A DNA stretch of 64,000 nucleotides from Sycon ciliatum (taxonomy: Eukaryota; Porifera; Calcarea; Leucosolenida; Sycettidae), in the NCBI RefSeq assembly GCF_964019385.1, contig NC_088654.1, positions 28,512,207 through 28,576,206 of the forward strand, in the 5' to 3' direction. Under the pieces are notes generated by a model. It was not told the DNA's origin, did no database searches, and was given only the letters and a program-made list of their open reading frames with translations. Below, in pieces: positions 42,536 to 51,700 of the stretch. A program made the translations under genes and the position numbers. Numbering within the stretch: position 1 is the first letter of the stretch; each line of letters starts with the position of its first letter.

Positions 42536-43386
42536 AAAAGGCTACTCAAAAGGCTACTCAAAAGGCTACTCAAAAGGCTACTCAAAAGGCTACTCAAAAT
42601 GCTACTCAAAAGGCTACTCAAAAGGCTACTCAAAAGGCTACTCAAAAGGCTACCCAAAAGGCTACTCAAAAGGCTACTCAAAAGGCTACTCAAAAGGCTA
42701 CTCAAAAGGCTACTCAAAAGGCTACTCAAAAGGCTACTCAAAAGGCTACTCAAAAGGCTACTCAAAAGGCTACTCAAAAGGCTACTCAAAAGGCTACCCA
42801 AAAGGCTACCCAAAAGGCTACTCAAAAGGCTACTCAAAAGGCTACTCAAAAGGCTACTCAAAAGGCTACTCAAAAGGCTACTCAAAAGGCTACCCAAAAG
42901 GCTACCCAAAAGGCTACTCAAAAGGCTACTCAAAAGGCTACTCAAAAGGCTACTCAAAAGGCTACTCAAAAGGCTACCCAAAAGGCTACCCAAAAGGCTA
43001 CTCAAAAGGCTACTCAAAAGGCTACCCAAAAGGCTACCCAAAAGGCTACTCAAAAGGCTACTCAAAAGGCTACCCAAAAGGCTCAGTGACTCAAAAGGCT
43101 ACTCAAAAGGCTACTCAAAAGGCTACTCAAAAGGCTACTCAAAAGGCTACCCAAAAGGCTACCCAAAAGGCTACTCAAAAGGCTACTCAAAAGGCTACTC
43201 AAAAGGCTACCCAAAAGGCTACCCATAAGGCTACTCAAAAGGCTACTCCAAAGGCTACTCAAAAGGCTACTCAAAAGGCTACTCAAAAGGCTACTCAAAA
43301 GGCTACCCAAAAGGCTACCCATAAGGCTACTCAAAAGGCTACTCCAAAGGCTACTCAAAAGGCTACTCAAAAGGCTACTCAAAAGG
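42536..43386 (+). repeat. 12-bp minisatellite AAAAGGCTACTC, about 70 units
   Basis: Near-perfect tandem array. CTACCC variants occur in runs, and the variant block CCCATAAGG...ACTCCAAAGG repeats 96 bp apart (43223 and 43319). A 5-nt insertion near 43085 changes phase once. Long open frames of KGYS, KATQ or SLLS repeats arise because 12 is a multiple of 3. Confidence 0.95.
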
Positions 43387-43596
43387 AATTGGGCCTTTTC
43401 GTTAACTTGCAAGACTAGTATTAGTATGTGTTGCGATGGGACTTTCCCTGATATGTAGCTGAACAAATATCCTTTGTTCCAAGTAGAGTTTTCCTACAGA
43501 AGTGTGTACTTCCAGGGATGTACATTCAATAAGGAGACTGGTTTCGCATGAAGGCTTTCCGGTTTGTCCTCAACTAGACTGTACGCTGTCAGTGTG
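43387..43596. other. Unassigned spacer
   Basis: Nothing recognised. Confidence 0.3.
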
Positions 43597-43828
43597 AGCT
43601 TGGGGAAGTGGAGAGCGATAGCTTGGGGAAGTGGAGAGCGATAGCTTGGGGAAGTGGAGAGCGATAGCTTGGGGAAGTGGAGAGCGATAGCTTGGGGAAG
43701 TGGAGAGCGATAGCTTGGGGACGTGGAGAGCGATAGCTTGGGGAAGTGGAGAGCGATAGCTTGGGGAAGTGGAGAGCGATAGCTTGGGGCAGTGGAGAGC
43801 GATAGCTTGGGGAAGTGGAGAGCGATAT
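43597..43828 (+). repeat. 23-bp minisatellite, about 10 units
   Basis: GAGAGCGATAGCTTGGGG plus AAGTG repeats from 43611 at 23-bp steps; the last GAGAGCGATA is at 43818. Confidence 0.9.
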
Positions 43829-43836
43829 GTCCAACA

Positions 43837-44037
43837 TAGGGACCGGCGGATTCTGCTCGAAAAGGTGGCAGATTCTGCTCGAAAAGCAGTGAAATTGGCA
43901 GAACCATACAAACCTTATGGCGGCAATTCCTCCAATTCTGCTCAATTTTTTATCCACATCCCAAACATGCATGAAACTTACCAGAAAAAGTACCGAATTC
44001 TGCCAATTTTTCTACCAGCAGAATCCGCCCGACCTTA
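43837..44037. mobile_element. MITE-like element, about 21-bp TIR
   Basis: TAGGGACCGGCGGATTCTGC at the left is inverted at the right (GCAGAATCCGCCCGACCTTA) with four mismatches. It is 201 bp and rich in internal TTCTGC. The edge TA suggests a TA target. Confidence 0.55.
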
Positions 44038-44076
44038 GTCCAACATCATCTGTACACCAATACTGTAAGGAGTATA

Positions 44077-44147
44077 ATTATTGACGTTTCGGACCAGTCA
44101 CCCATCATGGTTCTGACGATGTATGACTGGCCCGAAACGTCAATAAT
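44077..44147. repeat. 71-bp inverted repeat ATTATTGACGTTTCGG
   Basis: 24-nt arms (44077-44100 and 44124-44147) form a near-perfect hairpin with a 23-nt loop. Possibly a minimal MITE or a structured element. Confidence 0.5.
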
Positions 44148-44209
44148 GTTTCGACATCATAAAATAATTTTCATCAAAAGAGTGAATAGCAATCCATACA
44201 AAAACACAT

Positions 44210-44660
44210 AGGGTACTCGTAAGAAGGCCTTAGACCTGTGGGAATGCCCTATTCACACATATTATAGGGTACCCGTAAGAAGGCCTTAGGCCTGTGGGAA
44301 TGCCCTATTCACACATATTATAGGGTACCTGTAAGAAGGCCTTAGGCCTGTGGGAATGCCCTATTCACACATATTATAGGGTACCCCGTAAGAAGGCCTT
44401 AGGCCTGTGGGAATACCCTAATTAAACATATTATAGGGTACCTGTAAGAAGGCCTTAGGCCTGTGGGAATGCCCTTTTCAAACATATTATAGGGTACCCG
44501 TAAGAAGGCCTTAGGCCTGTGGGAATGCCCTATTCAAACTTAATTATAGGGTACCTGTAAGAAGGCCTTAGGCCTGTGGGAATGCCCTTTTCAAACATAT
44601 TATAGGGTACCCGTAAGAAGGCCTTAGGCCTGTGGGAATGCCCTATTCAAACATATTACT
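44210..44660 (+). repeat. 56-bp minisatellite, 8 units
   Basis: AGGGTACC starts units at 44210, 44266, 44322, 44378 and so on. Each unit holds AAGGCCTTAGGCCT and an inverted pair ATAGGG...CCCTAT, so single units can form hairpins. Confidence 0.9.
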
Positions 44661-45149
44661 GTATTCGGTAAAATTGTTCCACCCCTACTAAAATTACATG
44701 CTATACAGCTTTTATGGTATGTTTAATAATGAATGTTCGGAATGTGGATAAAGAAATGAGACATTTATTATATTTTTGTAATCAGGCCTATTTTTAGGGG
44801 TTCAAGAAAAGCTTGGGCACTAAATGTTATAGAATAGCGATCTTATGAAAGTAACAAAATATTACTAGCAGTAGAGTCTCATCATCCCAACATCATGATT
44901 AAAGGTGTGCTTAGTGTCAAGCACACCTTTTACCTGTGAGTAACAGCAAGAACCTAAATGAGAGCACGGTCAAAATCTGTGCAAGAGAATATAAAAGGCA
45001 TGCCAATGCCTTGGAAAATATGTGTCGCACCGCCTGCCAACTCTCAACACCCTGATACATGTATGTGCAGAACCAGCAACAGCATGTGAATATACTCGCC
45101 CGCATGCACACACCAACACAATCTTGAACCCGCGCACCATGCGTGCTCA
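44661..45149. other. Gene-free stretch with a perfect 12-bp hairpin
   Basis: AAAGGTGTGCTT (44901-44912) pairs perfectly with 44919-44930 across a 6-nt loop AGTGTC. No other feature seen. Confidence 0.4.
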
Positions 45150-45300
45150 CCGCATGCGTACGCACACACACCATGTACCAAGTGTATGCGGTCGCAAGAG
45201 AAGTACATAAATCTGCAAATGCACCGGATGTGCACCCATAAATTTTCCCTCATAGTCATAGCAACGATAGCGGACAAGATCAGAATGGACCAGATCAAGA
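45150..45300 (-). repeat. Dispersed repeat, partner of 9880-10010
   Basis: The minus strand resembles 9880-10010. One frame is open through EGKFMGAHPVHLQIYVLLL and upstream LDLSGASLDLVHSDLV, which could be a decayed mobile-element ORF. Confidence 0.4.
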
Positions 45301-45340
45301 CTGGCGCCAGATAAGTCCAACCTGCGAAGCCAAGGCAACA

Positions 45341-45361
45341 CACAAACACACACATACACAC

Positions 45362-45403
<42 letters not shown>

Positions 45404-45415
45404 CTACTACTACTA
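45341..45415 (+). repeat. (CA)n followed by (CTA)n
   Basis: CA dinucleotide to about 45400, then CTACTACTACTACTAG. The pair flanks the zinc-finger fragment below. Confidence 0.85.
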
Positions 45416-45482
45416 GCAGCATGACTGCCCAGAGGGGCAAGTGTCACCCCTATGAAAAGGGGACCAGAAAACGGGACACGGA

Positions 45483-45600
45483 TCACAAGCAGGACCGCGA
45501 ATGTCTGGCTAGGTCCTGCTGCCGGCGGAAATTGCGTTTACAATGTGGGCAGCTGAGGGGCAGAGCTGCTCTCTCAGCAGCAGATGGTCTCGCACCACGA
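45483..45600 (-). pseudogene. C2HC zinc-finger fragment 1 (LINE-like)
   Basis: Minus strand: LSCPHCKRNFRRQQDLARHS followed by RSCL and a stop. The spacing CxxC-x12-H-x4-C is of the type seen at the end of some non-LTR retrotransposon proteins. The frame runs upstream into (TG)n, so the fragment has no start of its own. See the similar fragments at 47778 and 59200. Confidence 0.5.
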
Positions 45601-45606
45601 TTGCAG

Positions 45607-45617
45607 TTCACACACAC

Positions 45618-45695
<78 letters not shown>
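45607..45695 (+). repeat. (CA)n microsatellite
   Basis: About 88 bp of CA dinucleotide. Confidence 0.9.
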
Positions 45696-45696
<1 letters not shown>

Positions 45697-46497
45697 ATTG
45701 TGGGGTGTGCGTGCACACAATACACATCAGTGACTGGTTTGAGATTAATGATCACAACAATTGTCACGTTCTGATGAAGCCTAATCAGCATCATTTCTGT
45801 TAGAGGGTATTCACACATCAGTACAATGGCTGGCAGATAACAGCTAATGTGCAACTAAGATTCATGGAGTCAAACAGTGCTGCAAGCTGAGCAGCTCAAC
45901 GCTGCTGTTCAGCACAGCAACAGGAGCAATGCTTTCTTGCAGCATGTCCATGCTGCAAGACTTGAGCTCTTCTAGTGCTCAGTGGCGGGCAAAATATCCC
46001 ATGGATGTTGATGGCACCATGATCGCCGTCCTGGCTGTTAATTCCACTTTCCAGTCACCATGCCGGGTCACATCATCAGGAAATTTTTGGTGTCAGACCT
46101 AGGTTATCCGTGACAGTATGCCTCGACGATATTGGCATGCAACATATACTGACAAGACCATCGGAAGAAGCTGCTTACTGCTTAGGTTTCGACTGCTTTC
46201 TTTCATAGGGTTGGCACCTGCAGTGGACATTGGTAACATACACAGGCGTTTGTGTTCGTGTATACACGCGTGACCCCCCCCCCCCCCCCCACAACACACA
46301 CACACACAAGCAATAGGACACATGTACACACGCAAGGCGCATAGCCGGCAGCACTTCAAGGTTGCTGAAACATCCTGAAACAAGAGGATGATGTCAATGC
46401 ACCCCTGTGCAACACGCTGTGCCCTCTCGGCGTACGACTGCCAATAGGAAAAGCCCTCGGATAACCAGTCCACTCCTGGCTGTGGTACCTCATGCAT
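45696..46497. other. Gene-free stretch with a C run
   Basis: C16-type run at about 46275-46290 and short (CA)n at 46295-46309. A 148-codon minus frame (46099-46545) begins in TG repeat and has no recognised domain. Confidence 0.4.

Positions 46498-46549
<52 letters not shown>
46498..46549 (+). repeat. (CA)n microsatellite
   Basis: About 52 bp of CA dinucleotide. Confidence 0.9.
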
Positions 46550-46551
<2 letters not shown>

Positions 46552-46872
46552 CAGACCTCAGACATGCCCATCGCGAAAGCGATGATAGCGAACAGCTATG
46601 TTAGGCATAGCAACTTGTGCTGGGATTACACCATTCAACAGCTTGCAAGGCTGATGAATTGACCGCCACTATTTTCAGCCGGGTATCCACCACACAGCTG
46701 TTTGAAGTGATTTTTTTCTGGCCAGTTAATCCCTATTTTCCATTTTTCCATTTTTTTTATTTTTATACACACACCGCATACTCCGGCATACACTAGCTGT
46801 TGGTAACCACCTAGGAGAATGAAAGAAAAGTCAGGAAGAGTCCGAGAAAGAGAAGAAAGACGTGTGCGACCA

Positions 46873-46939
46873 TAATCGGCGGGAATTGAACCCGCAACCT
46901 CTCGATTAGAAATTGACTGCACATACCACTGCACCAACT

Positions 46940-46943
<4 letters not shown>
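46873..46943 (-). repeat. tRNA-derived SINE head
   Basis: Minus strand: TCCCAGTTGGTGCAGTGG (A box) and GGTTCAATTCCCGCC (B box). The T arm GCGGG-TTCAATT-CCCGC is perfect. The acceptor ends do not pair well. The minus-strand sequence that follows (TTCTTTCTCTTTCTCGG) would be the SINE body. Confidence 0.55.
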
Positions 46944-46995
<52 letters not shown>

Positions 46996-47041
46996 ACACA
47001 CAACTTTGCTCAAACATGCACATACACACACACACACACAC
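46942..47041 (+). repeat. (CA)n microsatellites
   Basis: CA tracts at 46942-46993 and about 47022-47041. Confidence 0.9.
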
Positions 47042-47320
47042 TCCTTCCTAAAAACTCCTTTCGTCTCCTACTGCGTACGATAGATGGCTCCATTCGCGGG
47101 CTTGCAAGGCCTCGCGATGGGTCCAACAGCGGAAAACAGAGTCCGAGTGACGAGACCCGGAGTTCGTCCTGTAATCTGCTCTGTTGACTTTCCGCTGTGG
47201 ACTTTTACTGGGAACTGTCCCTGGGACGACCCTGGAAGCCCAGAGTCATCCCTGAGAACTGAAAGCTATCAAAAACTAATCAAACAATGAGAGCTTCAAA
47301 ATTCCTAACTGACTCCTGTA
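47042..47320. other. Unassigned spacer
   Basis: No feature recognised. Short ORFs only. Confidence 0.3.
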
Positions 47321-47640
<320 letters not shown>

Positions 47641-47777
47641 TGCACACACCAGTGAACGCCCGTGCACGCATACACACACCCTCGGACCTTCCTTCTACCA
47701 CTGCCATGACTGGCTATGTGGCCTCATACGGGGCAGACCAGGAGACGTGTTGTCCACCGCGCGGGGAACGCCATACT

Positions 47778-47875
47778 CAGCGCGTGCGGGCCACGCTAAC
47801 AGCGTTACAGTTGTGCCTCGCAATATCCTGCGGCCGACGAAAACTGCGCGCACAAGTGCCACAGATGAGGGGCTT
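47778..47875 (-). pseudogene. C2HC zinc-finger fragment 2 (LINE-like)
   Basis: Minus strand: ICGTCARSFRRPQDIARHNC, then about 10 residues and a stop near 47778. It shares CxxCxRxFRRxQDxARH with fragment 1. It is flanked on both sides by TG/CA repeats. Confidence 0.5.
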
Positions 47876-47899
47876 CGCCACAGGCCCGCGGACATGCAC

Positions 47900-47980
47900 A
47901 CACAGACCGACAAACGCACACACACACACACCAGTGGATGTGCACGTGCACACACACACACACACACACACACACCAGTG
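47900..47980 (+). repeat. (CA)n microsatellite
   Basis: Interrupted CA tracts. The DNA from 47981 to 48247 has no recognised feature. Confidence 0.8.
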
Positions 47981-48247
47981 CACTCTCACAAACACACCAG
48001 TGCACGCGTGCACCACCCACTCATACATGTGCAGGCAAACAATTACAATCGGTCCCAGCATACATCCTGAGGAACCAGGCCCTATTTATCAAAAGCCATC
48101 TCCCATTTGCAACTCAAAATGCTTATACCAAGTGTCCATAAACAAGAGTATGCAATTGTGATCTCTTTCCTATGGGCCAGATGAGCGGCGCGCTGCCTTC
48201 ATTACATCATTCAGCTGCAGTCCGGGCACTGCGGAAAATCAAACACC

Positions 48248-48641
48248 CTGTCCCTGGGGAAAATCGCGGAAAAAATCCCAGAATTTGCGGTGTAATTTGC
48301 GGGTAAATATGGCATAATTTGCGGTGAACTTGCGGTAAATATGCGGTGAATAATATTGATATGCGGCAAGTTTGCAGTTGATATGAGTCAATTTTCAGTG
48401 AGTATGTAGTGAAATCAATCAGGTATAAGTCTCTGGTATAAGCACTCGTCATATTGAGTACAAAGCTGCCACGATGAGACGTTGCTGACCGAATAGTGCA
48501 CTGTGTGTACATGTAGTGCAAGAAAAGAGTTCAAAAATGCGGAAACATTACGGAAAACGCGTAAAAAATTGCAAAAAACGCCGGGGGAAAACGCGGCGGG
48601 GGAAAACGCGGCCGCGGAATCGCGATTTTCCCCGGGGACAG
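48248..48641. mobile_element. MITE family A, intact copy (empty-site reference)
   Basis: 394 bp. Ends CTGTCCCTGGGGAAAAT and the inverse GATTTTCCCCGGGGACAG, flanked by AACACC at 48242-48247 and 48642-48647. It is in opposite orientation to the split copy at 13751-20626. At about 48443-48451 it has the uninterrupted equivalent of the hAT-like insertion point (ACTCGTCATATTGAG). Sub-ends are rich in GCGGTGAA / GCGGTAAATAT motifs. Confidence 0.85.
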
Positions 48642-48948
48642 AACACCGCACTTTCCCTCTGGTTTGAAATGGACTTTCGTACGGAAGTGGAGTTCACACG
48701 CCAAAATTTAGAGATCGCGTGGGCACTGGAAGGAATGGAGCAAAAATGGATGGGCTCGTAGGAGAAATTGTGAGTTTGAGAGCATACTTTCAGAACGTGA
48801 TGAAGGCAAGTTACGTAATGAAGGCAGCGCGCCACGCACTGACCCATAACCACAGTTGCATACTCTTGTTTATGCACTCTTGCCTATTGAAGAAACTATA
48901 ATTAATCTCTTACCTGGCCAGCTATGTTGAGAAAACGATGTACACTTA

Positions 48949-49344
48949 ATGTCACTGACAAAAGACAGGTGCACCTGTCATCTTCGCAAGCTTGTGACAT
49001 TTAGCAGTGACCCTTCATACAGCTGGCGACTGCATTTCACCTTCCTTTTGCCACCACCGCGACTCCTTGTGTCACAACCACTCGCTCACACAGCGCAAAC
49101 TGTTCATGTCTTGTGCAGCGACTTTCGGAACTGGTCGCCGGGCAGCATGATGCGCGAACTATTCTTCTGTCAGCTTGACAGCTTCCCCATGCTTCTGGCA
49201 CACTTTCTGGTAGGCCTTCACGAACAACACAGCCATCACGATTCAGTAGCCGTAAACTCTTCACGGTTATCAGCGCAGCACACTAGAAGGTCAAGGAAGG
49301 AGATATGCTGCTTGGTATCGATCTATCTTACAACCTTAGAATAG
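48949..49344 (+). CDS. Possible protein-coding ORF or exon, unidentified
   Basis: 131 codons, ATG to TAG. The middle part (WRLHFTFLLPPPRLLVSQPL, then CSDFRNWSPG and MMRELFFCQLDSF) has a protein-like composition and no repeat. A donor-like CTG|GTAGGC occurs at 49209/49210, so the real exon may end there. No family recognised. Opposite-strand frames are shorter. Could still be chance. Confidence 0.25.
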   Translation: MSLTKDRCTCHLRKLVTFSSDPSYSWRLHFTFLLPPPRLLVSQPLAHTAQTVHVLCSDFRNWSPGSMMRELFFCQLDSFPMLLAHFLVGLHEQHSHHDSVAVNSSRLSAQHTRRSRKEICCLVSIYLTTLE

Positions 49345-49499
49345 TTACCGGATCGTTACAGGGTCGTTGATTTACGCCCAGAGTCATCAACTCTGCAATA
49401 GCGATACCTACTGTACTACGATATAAATGTAGAATCAGTGGTATAGGGCTTCTGCGTCAAGGAAGGCAAATTAGGTTCGTGATTTGTAGAAAAGTAAAA

Positions 49500-49625
49500 G
49501 ACCATTGCATTACAGTGAGTATCTTTACTTATAAAAGAGAGGCACCTGTGACGTGTGTCTGTGTGTGTGTGTGTCACGCTCCTTATAAAGAAGAGGCACC
49601 TGTGACGTGTGTTTTTGTGTCACGC
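49500..49625 (+). repeat. Tandem duplicate with GAGGCACCTGTGACGTGTGT
   Basis: Two adjacent units of about 64 bp begin CTTATAAA and end GTCACGCT; one contains a short (TG)n. Confidence 0.7.
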
Positions 49626-49629
49626 TGAA

Positions 49630-49838
49630 GCGCTGCGGAGCAGCGCTACCCTGAGCACGCGAAGCGTGCGAACAGTGTATAGCACAGTGTAGCTAGCGGC
49701 CGCAGAAGCACTGAGCACGCGAAGCGTGCGAATCGTGTAGCTAGCGGAAGCAGCCTAGCCACAGCAGTACAGAAGCACTGAGCACGCGAAGCGTGCGAAT
49801 CGTGTAGCCACCACCACGTGCTGAGCACGCGAAGCGTG
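49630..49838 (+). repeat. Array of short GC hairpins
   Basis: GCACGCGAAGCGTGC (6-bp stem, GAA loop) occurs at 49654, 49714, 49782 and 49824, each in the context TGAGCACGCGAAGCGTGCGAA. A further hairpin GCGCTGCGGAGCAGCGC is at 49630-49646. A fifth copy of the first hairpin is at 50804-50818, beyond the foldback element. Confidence 0.85.
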
Positions 49839-49868
49839 CGAACAGTGTAGGTGGTAGCGCGCGCTTAA

Positions 49869-50729
49869 AGGGGAAGTATACCCTAAAATCAAATTTTCAC
49901 CAGTTGTAGTCTTCTGGGTGCTGAGTCGAATGGTCTTGGTCCGAGGAAGCTGCGACGCTCCCTTCCTACTTGAATCCCAATCGAACTCGCGCACTTCCAC
50001 CGAAACTGGGTGACTGCGCCCTACTAGATGGGGATTTGTATGCAAAATGTCACTAAAAGCGCCATTTCGTTCTTATAAAAGCACGGATGACCGCGATTGG
50101 CCCATATGTTGTAGTCTTTTGGACGCTGAGTCGACTGGTTTTGGTCCGAAAAGGCTGCGATGCAGCGTTCCTCCTTTATTCCCAATCGAACATGGTTGAA
50201 CAAGCGGTCACGTGCTCCTGCGTACACCAGTCAGCTGGTCACCGTGCCTGCAGGGTACAACTTACTAGCCTATTTGACCTTTTTTGGGTGCAGTCCTGTC
50301 ACTCGAGTTGAACTCGAGTTGAACCTTGGTGTGAAAGTTGTCGCCTGCTGGCGCGGTGACCAGGTGATTTGGGCACCCAGGAGCACGTGACCGCTTGTTC
50401 AACCATGTTCGATTGGGAATAAAGGAGGAACGCTGCATTGCAGCCTTTTCGGACCAAAACCAGTCGACTCAGCGTCCAAAAGACTACAACATATGGGCCA
50501 ATCGCGGTCATCCGTGCTTTTATAAGAACGAAATGGCGCTTTTAGTGACATTTTGCATACAAATCCCCATCTAGTAGGGCGCAGTCACCCAGTTTCGGTT
50601 GAAGTGCGCGAGTTCGATTGGGATTCAAGTAGGAAGGGAGCGTCGCAGCTTCCTCGGACCAAGACCATTCGACTCAGCACCCAGAAGACTACAACTGGTG
50701 AAAATTTGATTTTAGGGTATACTTCCCCT
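49869..50729. mobile_element. 861-bp TTAA-flanked foldback (piggyBac-like target), copy 1
   Basis: Flanked by TTAA at 49865-49868 and 50730-50733. Ends AGGGGAAGTATACCC and its inverse. The arms are about 350 bp (49869-50222 and 50381-50729), leaving a centre of about 160 bp that also carries CTCGAGTTGAACTCGAG-type palindromes. A second copy of exactly the same length is at 60326-61186 with its centre inverted. TTAA duplication is diagnostic of piggyBac-type (and Kolobok) integration. No transposase. Confidence 0.85.
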
Positions 50730-50818
50730 TTAAGCTTATAAGTAATAGTTATAGCAGACACGATCAGTACGAGTAGCATTAGCAGCCGCGCGCAGAAGCA
50801 GTGAGCACGCGAAGCGTG

Positions 50819-51147
50819 CGAATCATGTACCTATGCATAGGTAGCACTAGCAGCCGCACAAGCGCTGCGGACCACGTGAACCGTTCTCTGCAAATAGAAA
50901 CATCTGCAACAAAAGGATACAAAAGATCTGCACTGACTGCACTCTGCATCTGATCTGCAGTGAAGAGCGCATCGCACTTTTGTTCGTAAGTTTATGAATT
51001 TTTTGAGCCGCTTCATCCGCCACCAGGTGATGGACAACCCTGACCAGCCTCCCGAAGGCGTAACAAACGTCCCTCCTTCTCCTTCCAACGATGAAGAACC
51101 TCCCTCACCAGGACTTCAGCGGTCTGGCCACCACCACGTGCTGAGCA
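50819..51147. other. Unassigned stretch upstream of Gypsy element
   Basis: Contains partial echoes of the hairpin region (AAGCGCTGCGGACCACGTG at about 50860 and CCACCACCACGTGCTGAGCACG near 51130). Confidence 0.4.
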
Positions 51148-51152
51148 CGTGT

Positions 51153-51619
51153 TTAGTAGTCTAGATACAGTGCAACGAGTGTTAGTTTCCAAGATCTTTA
51201 CAAGACTGGCGAACACTAAATGTCATGAAGAAAGTGAAGAGAAAGGAGGTTTATATAGGAAAGAGATTGTGATAGAAGACTGTGCAATGTAGTTTGTTGT
51301 TTTGTTAGATATCTGACGTGTGCTGTTTGGAAGAAGTGTTTGGATGCAAACAGAACTTACAAGAGATGAGTAAAGACTACTTTTCTACAATAGCGTTGTA
51401 GGCGAGGAGTGCGTAACATCAAAAGATGTCGTAATGTGTATTGGAACTATGCTAGCCAAACATTACGTAATTATTATGGTAGAGAAGTACGTGTAGTAGG
51501 TATTACAATGTGTGCCAGAGTATGGTGAATCAGTGTTTGTGATGATGAGCAAAATATGACGTGTACATGCAAACAAATGATGATAATTATCATGATGCGA
51601 GAACGTCAGAGACGCTACA
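51153..51619 (-). repeat. 3' LTR of Gypsy element
   Basis: 467 bp. On the coding strand it begins TGTAGCGTCTCTGACG. Contains GATAATTATCATG where the other LTR has GATATCATG. Confidence 0.95.
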
Positions 51620-51700
51620 GAGCTCCCCTCCTAGTGAATGAGTAATGAGCGATAACTAGCGCGATAAAATGAGAGCAAGCAAATGGGATAAGCGAGAGTG

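Noticed and set aside
42423..43418. 331-codon KGYS/KATQ repeat protein and the opposite-strand SLLS/SLLG leucine-rich frame
   Set aside because: The 12-bp unit is a multiple of 3, so frames stay open on both strands. There is no promoter, splice or signal context, and the translation changes repeat type at a 5-nt insertion.
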